DNA of 64,000 bases from Datnioides undecimradiatus (GCA_008933995.1 WARS01000050.1:6326574-6390573), one strand, 5' to 3'. Counted from the first letter of the stretch, positions 11,846 through 25,277 are shown. Made by a program: numbers and translations. The notes: generated by a model not told the origin, from the sequence alone.

Positions 11846-14022
11846 AGTGTCTTAAGGAACAGGCACATAGCCATTCATGAAATTGCATGATTTATTACAG
11901 TACACACAACTCTACGTGTTATAGAAGGTCATCTGACACAGACGGCTGTATTTGGTCAGAAAAATGATACACTATCTAGCCTCTTTGCTGTTAATATATT
12001 TGGGAACATTATATCAGCTCCAACTTCCTTAGTAACTGGCTAATAATGACTGACAAGGTAGTGTCCCACTGCCAACACCAGAATTTTAATTGCCAGATGA
12101 ATCTGTTTGTGCTGATAAGACTTGGATAGTAGTAAAGGTAACATTTTAGATATTCAGTCCTAATTTAAAAAAAACAAAGCACCATAAATAGTGTGGCTTC
12201 TAATTCAATCACTTTTGATAAGCCATCTAACTCAAAAGAGTACTAAAGTAGACATTAAAATACACCTTAAAATACACAGTCTAAGAACATGTCCATTGCA
12301 AAGGTCACACAACAATGTAGAGCAGAGAAAATGACAGAAACAAAAAAGGCATCATGAATTAAATAGGTACACACAAGAAATTAGTGAGAATGCAGCCTTT
12401 TTAAGATCAATATTTGAAATTAACCACAACAAAAAGAAAACAGAACATGAGTTTTAATATTGTTTGAGCCCATAGCTCAAGAAGACCCACACACACGCAC
12501 ATTTTATATGCAGTGATTATATGTCCGCGTTATCATTATAACTTAAGTTTTGTTTTAAATATAAGTACATGGATACAAATTAGGACTGCTACCATTTGAT
12601 GGATTTTTAAAATGTCTGCTAAACTAACATCTCAAAGCAACATGGCAGATGTAAAAATGAAGTTTTTACTTTTGTGTTTATGGCCATTATTCCTATTGTT
12701 TATGCAAATATTCAGATCACTTTATTGTGAAAACCTGTGGATGCAACAGAACAAGAAAAGCCCAACAGAGTGAGGAATACAAATAATCCTATGATTAGGA
12801 AGACTGTAAACTAACCTTCCATTTCACAATACTACTACTAAACAAGGCAAAATAAAATAAAAGTAAGTAGGCAAGTAAGTTAAAGTAATGCCCAATTTAA
12901 GCTGGTAAGTGTCAGTGCTATTGGGCCACATGTTGCACAATGTTTTGCATGATTTACTCCTGAATAAATGTTTAGACAGTATATCTAGACTTGAGGTTTG
13001 TTGACCCTTGGGCCAAACTATATTTTTTCAGCATTACTGGACCTAAGGATAGCAAACCTTTTTTTATCATTTTCCATACATCTACCAAAAACATTGTGTT
13101 CACGGAATGAGCATTATAGCCTCCATGTTGTTTGTTTTACTGTGGTCCACAGCCCCACTGCAGACCACCTTAATATTTCACTTAGAGAAAAGAAATCAGG
13201 TGCTTCACAATTGACTGGATATAATGGCTTTTTCATTACTTTCATTTAGCTCTGCTTCAAATCACATTTGAACAGACAAATTATTAAATTCAAACTATTT
13301 ATTGAAATCTGCTCTAGCTCAAGCAAGCCTGCTGTTGGACCCAAGCATACTGGGTGTGATCACAATCCTGTGTTTCCTTGACTCCTGTTTGCAGGAGAAT
13401 GTAACAGCTACGTTCAAGTTGTGACTAAGTATAAAACATTAAGTAAAAGAAAATACCAGCAAACCTATACAGTGTATATATGATGGGCCATTTCCTTGCA
13501 TTGAAATTTTGCTCTTCACATATCAGATATCTGTTATCGCTCACATCACCACATTCTCGTCACAGAAAAGTGTTAATACACTACAGTGAGTTCTGAGATT
13601 TGCACCTTTTGTCAGTTTGTTTGGTACGTATAGTGCTATAGGTATAAATCGATTTTGTATATAATTTTTGTATATATGTATGTATGTCTATATGTGTATT
13701 TAATACAATGCCGTGTGTATAGGGAATTTATATTCAGCACGTCAAGGCTGATACAGTTTATTTTATGGATATTTGTGTGACTACTAATCAATAAATAATT
13801 GTAATGTGGGTGTAGTGTGGACATATGATCACTAAGTGGCAGTAAAGGCATTGTATTCATTTGAGCCACAGGCAGCATTAGTTTCCCTCCTCCAAAGCCA
13901 CATCTTGTTTCTGCCACACTTTGAAATCCCATTTATAGAAAACATAATTTCTCTGAGCAAATCTCTGATGTTTCTCTGAGGGATTTAAATGCAAAATATC
14001 AACACTAAATTTGCTCTGAACC

Positions 14023-14053
14023 CATGATATTTGACTGTTTGTCAAATATCATG
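14023..14053. repeat. Perfect 13-bp inverted repeat with 5-base loop
   Basis: CATGATATTTGAC, then TGTTT, then GTCAAATATCATG. It lies in the col8a2 coding intron. Confidence 0.9.
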
Positions 14054-15004
14054 TTATAGTAATAAAATGAAAACATACCCTTTGAAATGTGCTCTGGAGG
14101 AAGGGGCCTCTGATAGAACCAGGCACATCTCATCCGATCCAGAACTTGCTTTGGTAGTTAGAGTCAAATTTGATAATGATGACAGCATGTGCATTTTTTC
14201 AGGATGATAATTACTCACCCTCCCTTTCCCAGTTCCCTTGCCTCAGCCTTGTATTTAATCTATTTTTATTTCCCTCACACTCTCTCCTTCATCCCACAGC
14301 TGAAGAATATGTGATAAACAGTGGGGTAACAGCATCCAGATGGCAGGACGAGCAACTGGTCCAGCGAAGCTCAGCAAACAGTGGGTAATCAGGTCTCCAT
14401 TAGGCCCCAACTGAGGACTTGCCAAATGCTGCTGGGCCCACAGGACAGGAGACACACTCTTCAGTGAGCCCTTTAACCGCCTGAAGAGAACCAGTGGCAA
14501 AAGCCTGTCCTGGTTCCTGGGAAGACCTCCTATTAACCACATCTAAAACTGTAATGTCGGAGATCCCTCCTTTTCACAGGAAGTTGTTTTTGTGTACATG
14601 TCTCTGTTCTTTACCGTGCAGATTTGAACATATGATCCACATCATGCTCACTTTGGTTCAGACAGTTGGATAAATAAGATACTGTAAAGGAAGTATACTG
14701 TAATTTGAAACAACTGACACACTAAGCCTTAACTATAGTTTGGATACTTACGTATATGTTTGATTTAATATCTGAGAGACACCGAGACTTGCCAAAGGGT
14801 ATTTTGCTGTTTTTCATATTTGAAATGGACTTTCTGTAGGAGTTTGTCATCACCACATGGTTAAAATCATACTGAATTGCTGACAAATGAATGTTACTTG
14901 TGCTATCATTGACTGTGTGCACTGTTAACTGATCTTATGCAGGGCTAAGAGAGATGTAAACATAAAAGTGACACACATATGCAACAGACACTGAGATTAC
15001 TCAC

Positions 15005-15167
15005 CAACATAATGTCCTTTGCCCTCTCTGAATGGGGGTCCAATAGGCCCTTTCATCATGGGCTGGATGTACTTCATGTGGGGTATAGGGGGATAGCCTC
15101 CAGCAAGAGCTCGCGCCCCCAGCATCAGTAGCAGACAGACAGGAGCCAACAGCATGGTCACCAGCAT
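15005..15167 (-). CDS. col8a2: Collagen VIII alpha 2, first coding exon (signal peptide and NC2)
   Basis: Encodes the first 54 residues plus one base of codon 55. Residues 1-22 form a hydrophobic signal peptide ([20 protein letters not shown], then LA) with likely cleavage before GGYPPIP. The NC2 segment that follows has [20 protein letters not shown], nearly identical to the [18 protein letters not shown] block I recall from COL8A1 and COL8A2. The donor is G|GTGAGT (intron starts at 15004). Joined to the large exon it gives ...[19 protein letters not shown], aligning with human ...GKGQYLEMP...LKGEPG. I chose the ATG at 15167 because an in-frame TGA lies 15 bases upstream and it starts the signal peptide; an internal ATG at 15155 would shorten the peptide by four residues. 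The total predicted protein is 688 aa. Confidence 0.95.
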
Positions 15168-15196
15168 CCCAGGCTTCAGATGTCACACACAAAGAA
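15168..15196 (-). other. col8a2: 5'UTR part of the start-codon exon, with 3' splice acceptor
   Basis: The minus strand reads a T-rich tract ending TATATCCCCAG, then 29 bases, then the start codon. This is a good splice acceptor, so transcription should begin further upstream in at least one non-coding exon. That agrees with COL8A1 and COL8A2 in mammals, where non-coding 5' exons precede the signal-peptide exon. A transcription start directly here is the alternative, but I see no TATA box or CpG island nearby. Confidence 0.7.
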
Positions 15197-16554
15197 CTGG
15201 GGATATAAACAGAAGAGGACAAATATTTATTAATTTGGTGGCAATTACACTCATTGTGACGATGAGTTATGGAGCAATACTGGTGAAATGTTGCCATGTT
15301 GCTTTCATGAATCTCAGTGTACTATGAAATTAGGGAATCAGTCTACTGCAAGCTATTTCAAGTAATTAAGAGATTTAACTGATATTAAATCTGTTGTACT
15401 ATGAAAGATATTTGCTTTTACATTAACTCAACCTCCTTTATAAGCATAGTTTGTTCTATCTAAATAAATCACAGATGTTTTTTCCCTTAGAAAACCCATA
15501 AACATGTTTCTTGCTTAAAAGGAGGGAAAGCAGATATCGGATATCAATGACCAAACATACAATAACAGTTGGCTGACATCTGCTGAAGCATTATCTTATG
15601 GACAGCTATGCACAGATTTATTACAGACAGACACTATGCAGCACTGGTAAAAGGTTATACTAAAGTGGTCACATAAACACCTGAGGTGTAAACATGTACA
15701 GGTTGTTAGCAGATTACTTGTTTGCCCCTACTGTCAGCTGCTGCAGTGCAGTAAGCGTCTGGTTGGGTTAGTGTTTGCCTTAGACTGCAGTCAGAAACTG
15801 TGACAGGCAGATCTGTTGACTTTAATTTACTTCAGGAAGAAGTGACCACATCACCCTCTGCCAAATATTTTCACAACTGTGGTCAGGTGCGAACAGGAAA
15901 CCACCGGAGGATAGTTAGCATGTTTGTCTATCACAAGTGAGCAACTGGTGTCCGGGGCTGGCTTTAACTTTAACTGGGCTGGTGAAATGATGTGTGAACA
16001 TGGCATAAATTGGCACTCCAACTCTCCCCTGGGTTGTTTTAGTCAGCTCGCTTTGGACTGATGACTGACTCATTATATGTGTCATAGTGTGGGCTGTGAA
16101 TTCTGAGGGTCCTGTTTAGGTCCTGCTTATATCTGGCATGAAAAAGTGGAAGGATCAGTAAAAAAGGTGCAAAGCTTTAAAAAAAAAAAACTTCCTCCAT
16201 TAAGCTGATGTACAGTATCATCATAAAGGGATGATATTGGTGACATTAAAACCAAGATACACAGCATCAACCTGGATAATTTAATATCAAGCTATCATCT
16301 CTTACTCGTCTCTGCAAAAAGTTACACCTGGACCCTGATTGTCTAGTCCTGCTACAGAAGTTCTTTGGCTCCTCATGCTTATTATCATGCAGCCATATCA
16401 AGAGCTCAATCTGCATGTTCGCATTCTTTTCCTACTTAATTTCCCTCTCTTCATATTATACTCATGTTGTAAGTGAGTGCTGTGTTAGTCTGCAGATAGT
16501 GGAGGAGAGTTCACTCTGAAAGTTTACCACAAGGCACAGCAGTTACACAAACAC

Positions 16555-16606
16555 GAGCTGACATTTTCTAATTTGAAAATGATCTGACATTTTCTAATTT
16601 GAAAAG
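16555..16606 (+). repeat. Recent 26-bp tandem duplication
   Basis: Two adjacent 26-base units share the exact 22-base core beginning CTGACATTTTCTAATTTGAA (16558-16579 and 16584-16605); 24 of 26 bases match overall. Confidence 0.85.
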
Positions 16607-18056
16607 TACATCAAATTATACACTGCAGTTAATTTGGAGCAGGGATTGGGAGTAATCTGGGAGTGCACAGCAGACCTTCAACTCACAAGTACTTAGAAAA
16701 AGGTGTGCTCATTGCCACCATGTGTGCAGAGATCAGGTCTGTTTTACAGCTTTGCTCTTGCAGTGGTCTGTGATTGTTTAGCAACCACATTGCTAGGCAG
16801 TCAAATTCTTGTTTAACAGCCATTGACCAAAGTGTTTCTCTAGGTTGGTAGTTTTTTAGTCACAGTGATTAGTCACGAGACGGATGCGTGTTTGTGTCTG
16901 CTTTGCTTGTTTATGATGCCATGTGTTGTCATTGCCGGGAAGAGTCAGAGGCCGCTTCTCAGATTTTCACACCAAAGCTAAACTGGTGAAAAATGAAGGA
17001 GGCAAAGACAGAGATGTTAAAAGAAATAAACAGGAGAAAGAGAGAGCACTGTTGGTAGGGCAGTGTTTGGTCGTTGGCCGACTTGCTGGCTGGCTGGAAG
17101 GGAAGCTTGTCTGGTATGGAGGCCTGTGGTTTTGGTGCAGATGTAATTTAACAGGCGGCTCTGGATGCCCACCATTCTGCAGGCGTCAAACTCTCTGAAG
17201 AGCCAGAGCGACACACACTCAAACACAGAAGGCTGTGCATGAACGGGGATCAGACGCAGACGGGTGGTTTACAGACCTCCTCAATCTGTTTATCAAATGT
17301 TTTTGTTGAAAAGCTCAGCAGACGCTGTTAAAGAAATCTCACGCAATCCTCTCTGGCTGGCCACTGTGAGCCACTGCTGGACCGAGACCCGTACATGCTC
17401 TTGAACACGAGAACACCCACATAACAGAACAGGCGCTCTCACTACTCACGAGAACACAAAGTACGTCTGGTAAGTGGTTATGCAGAGTGCCTTGAAAAAC
17501 TCAAACTCGTTAACTTAACCACCTTTTTGCCCCAGAAAATCGGTACACTCAAAACAAACCCTAACAAAAGCCCGGGTCTGAGAGGACGACAGAAGAGCTA
17601 ACGGTGAATCAAAGCCTCCCTCGCTCATTAAACATGAGCGGCGTCCAAAGTTACAGTGAAAGAGCCTTGCCTGGCAGGCCGAGTGACACTTTATATAAAA
17701 CAGATTTAGCTGAAAAAAAGAAATCACCACACACATTAGAGCAAGAGACCCAAAAATACAAAAGGACAGAAAGAGCAGAGGAGAAACTTAGCATTGACGA
17801 GGAAATAAGGGAGAGTCTGACCCTCTGGTGTGTGAGAGGGCACCGGCAACTCCATCGCGACATTAGTAGTATATAATAGGCACTTTGCTGTTCCCACTTC
17901 CAGACCGCTGTCAAATAACTGAGCGCTCTGTCAGATGACCACATCTATGAACAGATTATGAGAAAATGGGGCCCTAGACACAGATATTTAAAAGGCCGCC
18001 TAGCCCATCCACCTAAGGAGCATGACATCCAGTCTGAAAGAATCTCTTTGTTGCCG

Positions 18057-18350
18057 TTTTACTCTCATTGTTATCATTTTGTGTCTCTTATTGGTTGTTT
18101 TGCCTGTCTTTCTTGTTTTACATCTCAGTGAAGCTGTTTTGTGTCTCTTTCTGGCTGGTTATATTGAGCCATTTGTAGTGGTTTTGTTTTTCGTTATAGT
18201 TGTTTTATGTATTTTTGTAGTTGTTTTGCGTCTCTTTGTGGTCTTTTGACATCTCTGTGTTGTCTTTCTGTGTCTTTCAAATTAGTTTTTTCCCTCTTTT
18301 TTAGTTGTTTCACACCTCTCTCAGTAACATTTTGCAGATTTTCGGGTCCT
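18057..18350 (+). repeat. Degenerate minisatellite, about 21-bp period, 14 units
   Basis: Successive units begin TTTT or a close variant and follow the theme TTTTGTGTCTCTTTGTGG plus TTG. Unit starts are spaced 18-23 bases, mostly 21. The clearest units are at about 18077, 18137 and 18222. A hydrophobic open frame across it is a by-product of the T-rich repeat. Confidence 0.75.
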
Positions 18351-20696
18351 GCTGTTCAGAAATTGCATCTAGTGTTCACAGTGGACATGAGGTGACGCTT
18401 GAGTTAGACTCTGGATCCAAGGTGATACTCTGCAGATATTACACAGCACAAAGTGTTACAGGAAACCATTAGTTTTTCCTCTGTCTACCTGGTTTCACTG
18501 ATTACGTTGCTTTATTAATGTAACATGTTTTAATGTTACTGCTGCCTCAGTATGCTGTGGTGCTGTAATATCAATATGAATTGTATTTGGTTTGCAGAAA
18601 CTCAATATTAAAAGGGTTGACATGGCTCTTGTGTAAAAATGAACAAAAGAACAGTCTAGACTTTAATCAAGAAATGTTAACAGTCACTTAAAACACAGGT
18701 TCTGGCTCAGGGCCCTCCTGAGTCTTTAGGCCTCTGGGTCTGTGTCTGGTATGTCCCTTTAGAGATTCATCCACGCTCACATGAAACACAGAGACACATG
18801 TTGGCAAGTGCACATAATAAACAAACATTGCCCCTCACAGATCCGTCTCCAAACCACCTGGTAATCTGAGTCATGGTGCCAAACCAAAACTGGTGCTTGC
18901 AGCCCTTCTCGAACACGTGTTGGATGCCATTTCAACAGAGCCTAAATGTTAATCTGCAAAGGCTTTGGGATGCCAGAGCAGAGTCAATAGCTTCCAAACC
19001 CAAACTCAGCAGCATCTCAAGTGGCCGGCTCAGACAGGCAGAAGAGACACAGACACCACAGCTGAGCGCAAGCCAAGCACACACTCCCCTAACTGCTCTG
19101 TCTACCCGCTAATGAAATCAACAGCGCCGGGGAGGTGAGGTTGAAGGTGCTCTGCCTCCACTTCCCTTAAGCGGTACATGTGTGGATCCAGACTGCCCGG
19201 CATTTCCTAAACCACGTGCCACAGAGAGATTATAGGTACACCAAAAGTGAGGATTCTGTGTCATGGAGGGAAGAGGAGGTGGTTGTTTTTGTGGCGAACA
19301 TTTGAGCCGCTACTTGAGTGGAGGAATCATCACCTGAAAATCATGTACCGCAAAATACCAGCTTTAAAAAAAAACGAAACAAGAAATGGTTCAAAAACAA
19401 CCGAGGCCCGCGATCGTTAAGATAGTTTGGTTACAACCACAGAGTTTTGTAGAACTGCACTTAAAACCCAACCACATATTTTAGCTGATTCATCCAATTC
19501 TGGCAAACCTTAGCCACAGCCATAACCATTCCTGACTATTACCATGAACCCACACGGGTGGTCAGCTGTTATCCAACCACAGCCATCTTCCCTTAGCAAA
19601 CTCTCATCTTGTAAATTCAGCAAGCAAATGCTGGGAACCTCCCCTTTTAGCAGCAAGAATGAATTTCCAGTCACTGAGAGAAAGAAAAAAAAAACTAAAA
19701 ATACACCCAATTTATACCTCTGTGGTTTATTATTCAATCTGTCGTCTAGACACACGAGTATTAACGGATTTTACAGATTTGCGGTAAAAAGATGTGCACC
19801 TGCAAACACTGAGCAAATGCTTAAAACTTACACAAACAGGCCCAAACATTGCTACGGTATCACTGCCAGACAACACAGGGCTCCATTGACCACTGACCCT
19901 GTGTGTACGCCTTGTTCTACACCTACATAAGAGACTGAGGGAAGGACAGAGGAGGGAGAAAGTGAGCACAGCAGTTACACAACATGCAGGCGGCCAGAGC
20001 CACACAGCTCTCACTGAGTTTGTGTGTGTGTGTGAGGGGGAGAGGAAATTGAGTGTGTAGGGTTTTACTTAAAGAATCACCTTTTTTTGAATGAGGTAAT
20101 CCCTCCCTCAGCCTGAGTGGCACTCGGGCCATTACGCCTTTCCGGTGTCGGCTCACCGCATTATATTTGAGTAGTGGTCACAGTTTTTGGTAGCTTTGAA
20201 CGCACCCTGGATTACTCACCTCGCTGTGCAAATAAGCTCTGGGGAAACAGTATGGCTGTTCACATAACTTGCCCGTGTGTTTTGTGTGTGCATAAGAGTA
20301 ACCACAAACGTACATATGATGAGACATTAGCATCTGTCGCCTCAGTTGCCAGCAGCTGTACAGTGCATTGAAGGTTTTGTTTGGTTGCTTCTCAGGAAAA
20401 AATCGTTCGCTCTGTTCCACCACAATCAAAGCTCCTCTGTTCTCTCATTAGCGTTTCCACTGAATCCACTGAGTACATTACTACAGTCACTGGAAATACC
20501 GTAAATTATTATTTTTAATGTCGAGACATAATCTAAACTGTTTACATTTCTGCTGTGTCATGCTGATGCATACACATCTGTGAGTACAGAATTACTACTC
20601 ACACGCAAATAAAACTACCAAGAACATGAAAGTACATTACCTTACTAATAATTTTTTCCCATTTTTATTGAACTGCAAATACAAGTTTTCATACTA

Positions 20697-20888
20697 CATG
20701 ACCAAAAGTATGTGGATTGACCTTGTCTGGGTTTTTTTTTTTCCAGGTATAGGTTAGACCTTTTAGTGCCAATTAATCAGTTCTCATTACCAATGAAGAG
20801 AATAGTCCATAAAATGTGGAAAAAAACCCAAATGAGACCTGTTCTCATATGGGTTCTAGGGATGGGTTTCCACATACATTTGGCCATG
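20697..20888. mobile_element. Short DNA-transposon MITE with 20-bp terminal inverted repeats
   Basis: Left end CATGACCAAAAGTATGTGGA (20697-20716); right end, read in reverse complement, CATGGCCAAATGTATGTGGA (20869-20888): 18 of 20 bases match. Total 192 bp with no coding capacity. The GGCCAAAAGTATGTGGA terminus is one I recall as common in teleost non-autonomous DNA transposons. Target duplications are not clear, and the copy is old. Confidence 0.75.
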
Positions 20889-23366
20889 CCGTTCATATTA
20901 CTGGGAGATATAAGTCTCTATGTGTTAACTTGTGAAAACTGACAGAAAATGATGGAGAGTCAGAGAGAGCTCTCTATCAGGAGGCCATCGGCACACAGGC
21001 ATTATTCATCTTTCTCTCTCTGGGTTGTGGTAATGATGATATATATCTACACTGCAGATGACACCAGGGGCACTCTTTGAGTTTCCACATGCGGCTCCTG
21101 CGCAGGTGCTCGCACATACATTCACATGTCTGTCATTCATATCTGTCTTAATATTAATGGGAAAATCCAAAATAGAAGATGACAGTCAAAATGCACAAAG
21201 GGTGAACTGAAGACAGGATTGACAAAAGGCCTCACTTCGCTTCAGCTGAGAGGAAAAATACTCCTCTTAAAACCCAGAGGAGATGAAGTAGAAGTGAAGT
21301 GCCTCATCAATTCAGGAAATTGTACCAGTGGAGCTCGGCTGTGTTTTCCTAACATCCCTGAAGGTTGATACGGGTGAGGAAGAGGGCTCGGAGTCGGTCA
21401 GAGAGGGGTGAGTTTATACTGATGGAGGGCTTTAAGAGGGAACAAGTGAGAGTAAAAGGAAATGGAGGGTGTAGGTGGTGTGAAGTGTGAGACGGGTTGT
21501 GGAGAAAACATGGACAGGGAAAATGAGTGGGATGAGGGGGTCAGACGGGGGGGTTTTCATTTCTTGATGACTTCATTCAGAAGAACATGTTTAATACCCC
21601 TGGGCACTTATCTAAGTGCAGAAGCAGACATGCTAATCATAAAATGAGGGATGGGGGGGTCAGGGGGTTAAATTGTGCATGTGAAAGTGTATGTGTGCGT
21701 GCGCTCATGGACAAAGCAGTCAAAGTGAGACTAATCAGTCACAGAGGAACTAACCTGTAGAACCTCACACATGTACAGCTGCATGTGAGTTTTAATGAGT
21801 GAGTTTATTTGCTCTTCTGCCCCTAGCGCAAACTGTTTCAATCCAGTGAAAAGGCATTAATTACAATATATTAGCTGGCCTGGCTCCCTGCTGCTTTAAC
21901 GACTCATACTCTATCACCCCATCTTTCTGTGAAACATTTTAGATCAGAGTAAAGCCAGGGGAGGTGGATTGAACGTCTGCAAAACATCCAAACTAACCGC
22001 CTAACCTGCCAAGAAAGCATAGGGGAGCTGAGAAAACGAGAGTCTGTGGGCAGACAAACACAGCCATACCTTTCCGGCTGACCCGTCGGTGCACCTGAAC
22101 TCAATATGAGCGGCTGATTAGGTAATCGAGAGGAAAGAGTAAAAAAAATAATCTCATAAAGGGCAACCTGCTTCCACCTTTCCAGAGCAATGAATGTTCT
22201 GCTTTTCAATGCAGCAAGACAGGTCGCTGAAAGCACACTTCGCCGCGCTCAGAAACTGACATTACTGCCTTTGGATCGTTTCCTCATCATGCAAAAAATT
22301 AATACAGCTATAGAGATTTATGGATTGGAATATATGACCATGCAGGGAATTGTGTGTTAGAGGGCACTGTAGAGACGATCTCAGAGGGAAAACCTCGAGA
22401 ACACCCAGTAAAATAATCTCCTGTAAATCAAAATGATCGCTGCTTCTCTCTGCCTCAAAGGTCTCGACTGGCAAACTCAGCTCTTTTCTCTCCATCTCCT
22501 ATTCCTCTTATTCCCTCCTACTTAAGCCTACCGTTCTCTGCACCGCTCATTGCTGGTGTGAATACTTTTACTGTGTGCTGCCAAGGCCTGACCGAGCACA
22601 GCAGGATTTTTTTCCTGCTGTAAGTCAGCTGGCACCGACATATACCTGAGAATCTGTTATTCTTAATGAACATGACAGTAAAAGTCTGGGGAGAACAACA
22701 GAAAAGAGAAAATAGGAGATTAAGGGTGTAAGTGTGGACAGCAAAGGCGACAGGAAGTAAACTGACAACTGGACTTCCTCTCTATATGTAGATCCATAGT
22801 CTTTTTTAACAATGTATTTTCTATTGCGCACAAGTGAAAAAGCAGCTGTTGGTGGCATATTGTTTTTCATTTTAAAAGTGACTGTGTTTGATACGCATGT
22901 AATGGCTACATACAGGACATCAGGCTAAAACACAGGGGCTATAGCTAGTATGCCCCAGGCACAAAGTCTGCATCTCTACTGGTTGGTGATCCATGTCCAA
23001 AACATAGAAATGCTCTTGTATTGCTGGTCAGAGCTAGTTATCATTAGCATCATATAGTATTAGTAACAGAAAGTGACATTAGCCACACACACGAGTTTAG
23101 TTGGAGCTTGTATACTTCCACTGATAAAGAGCAGGACAGCACAGTTATCATTATTCAAAATTATCATCTGGTCTCCAGCACAGGGCATATTCTAGCTCCC
23201 AGATGGGATTTTTCCAAACATAATCTGCAATCACACAACAAATGTAATGGCAGTAGCTAATAAGCTAGTTGGCTGCGTATGCTAACATTTGCAGCTTGTG
23301 TTTTAGCCCCAAAACACCCGATTGAATCCATTCCTTACACCTGGTTGCACATTCAGTATTACGTCA

Positions 23367-23385
23367 CATATATATATATATATAA
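23367..23385. repeat. (TA)n microsatellite
   Basis: About 9 TA units. Confidence 0.9.
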
Positions 23386-25251
23386 TACATGCTAAAAACT
23401 CTTTTTAAATTGGTTTCATTAGTGACCAGATACTCACTATCCACAGGGGCAGACTTTGAGTGAATGGTCAATTGTGCTGTAGCTGAACAGGATGGTGCTG
23501 TGCAGGATCAAGCAGTGGACGCCGTAGGGCTCTAATGTGCTAGGTTAGTCTGTCAGCTTGGTCTGTGTTATGTCTTGTGCTTCTGTGCCCTGTCTAAGTC
23601 TCCAAGTAGCTGTTACCTTGCTCCCTTCACTGGGTGGGTGGCTTTGCCTCTGCCAGATTGGGGCCCACGAAATGTGCAGTAGATGCAAGGGCCAGGGAAC
23701 ACAGAGAAAAAGTGACAAAAGTGAGACCGGGAAAGGAGCTCAAAACAAGCCACGGCCGAACGAATCATAATTTTCTCTATAACGAGTTTTGCAGGGAGCT
23801 TTTTTGCAACATAGCTTTGTTATTTCCTGACTATGTGTCAAAATATTCATGGTGGCAGTTCATCCAAAGGCAAAGCTGGTTATGGCCAGGAGTGAAGTCC
23901 ATGTGGAGAGTGTGAGCATGGGTCTATTTACGATTTTGCACTGGGAAGGTGAGAAATGCTCTAGGGCGCTGAAATAAGGAAACAAAACCCGGAACAATCG
24001 CACACCATCAATTGTTCCATTCTTTTTATGCCAGGACGGGAGAGTGTCCCAAGCTGCACAAAGCTGCGGCTGACTTCCAAGGGGGAAAAGCCCAGAAAAG
24101 TCCTCTCATAGTCTGTTTCTATCAAAGGATTCCACAGTTTGACACTCCATGAAAACACTACACTAATACAGATCACACTGTCAAAGGCTACCACTGGCGG
24201 TGATGGAGGGAGATGGAAACTTTTGTCAAGGGAGAAGAGGGAGAAAAATAGGAAAGCGCCTTCAGACCGTAAAACGACATTGAAGCAGCAAAGGGGAGGA
24301 GAAAACAAGAAGCCACGAAAGAGACATGAAGTCATGACGACAGGCTAAAAGAAAAACAGGGAGATGGAGGAGAAAAATGAAAGGGAGCAGAAAGTAAAAG
24401 CTTTAGCTCTTGATCTCCCCGTTGACCCACTTCAGATGCGTGCCCCGCCAATCATCTCACACACTCCTTCCGCCGGCAGCCGAAACAGCTTCACACGTAC
24501 ATGCACGCGTCACGCACACACAAACACACACACGTCAGTTGGCAGCAAAACAGAGAGGGAGGCCTATTTTTCTGTCCGAAATGGAGAGAAGGGGAGAAAG
24601 AAAGAGAGGTAGAAGGGAGATTATAATTTAATAAGGGGCAGGAAATCTTGGTCAAATCCCCCTGAAGGAGCTGAAATGCCTCCGTGCTGGAGGCTACTGG
24701 ACTACAGACTGACTGGGCTCCATCTGAATGGGCTTCTCTGGCACAGGCAGCAGGGCAGACAACCAAAAAGGCAGACAATAGACCAGGAAGAGGTGAAATC
24801 CCACTCTGCCATGGTTTGGGGGCTTATTCCCATATAAAATACTGAAGCAGCACTTAAAAAGCTATAGTATCATCTGCGTGATTTATGCTGTTTCCACACT
24901 GATGAATTTTGAGTGCTAGTATGTAAGTGAATAAGGCCCAGTGACAAAATGCTCACAAAACACTCCTCCATATCTTTATATATGAGTTTTGCTGATTTGC
25001 ATTAAACAGTTCACCTGATGTCTTCCCTAGGATGTTGTTTTGTTGTGTATACTGACGTCATATGTAACCTGAGTTTATGGACCTGTATACTTGTTTTGAT
25101 GTGGAAATTTCAACACTATAAGCCTTCTTTGTTTATTTAATAAATCAAGCCAGAAGTGTTCAATGTTGCATGAATGCCTACAGCCACCTAATAAGTTATA
25201 TATAAAATAAAACTGTGTAGAACAGGCAATTATGACTTTAATTAAAATATA

Positions 25252-25277
25252 TCTTTATAAAGTGTCTTTATAAAGTG
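25252..25277 (+). repeat. Perfect 13-bp tandem duplication
   Basis: TCTTTATAAAGTG occurs twice in direct succession. Each unit contains the palindrome CTTTATAAAG. Confidence 0.85.

Larger units (their letters stand above)
11383..15004 (-). other. col8a2: col8a2 intron between the two coding exons
   Basis: 3.6 kb phase-1 intron with GTGAGT donor and TTTATAG acceptor. It holds no convincing exon. Contents: AT-rich unique sequence; a possible retroposon 3' tail at about 11795-11845; TA/TG-rich low complexity near 13665-13700; and a perfect 13-bp inverted repeat at 14023-14053. Confidence 0.85.

Noticed and set aside
18022-18395. Hydrophobic open frames resembling membrane proteins
   Set aside because: They lie on the T-rich 21-bp minisatellite and merely translate TTT/GTT-rich repeat units.
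21054-21080. CTCF-like ACACCAGGGGCAC
   Set aside because: One G short in the core and poor flanks; weaker than the sites listed.
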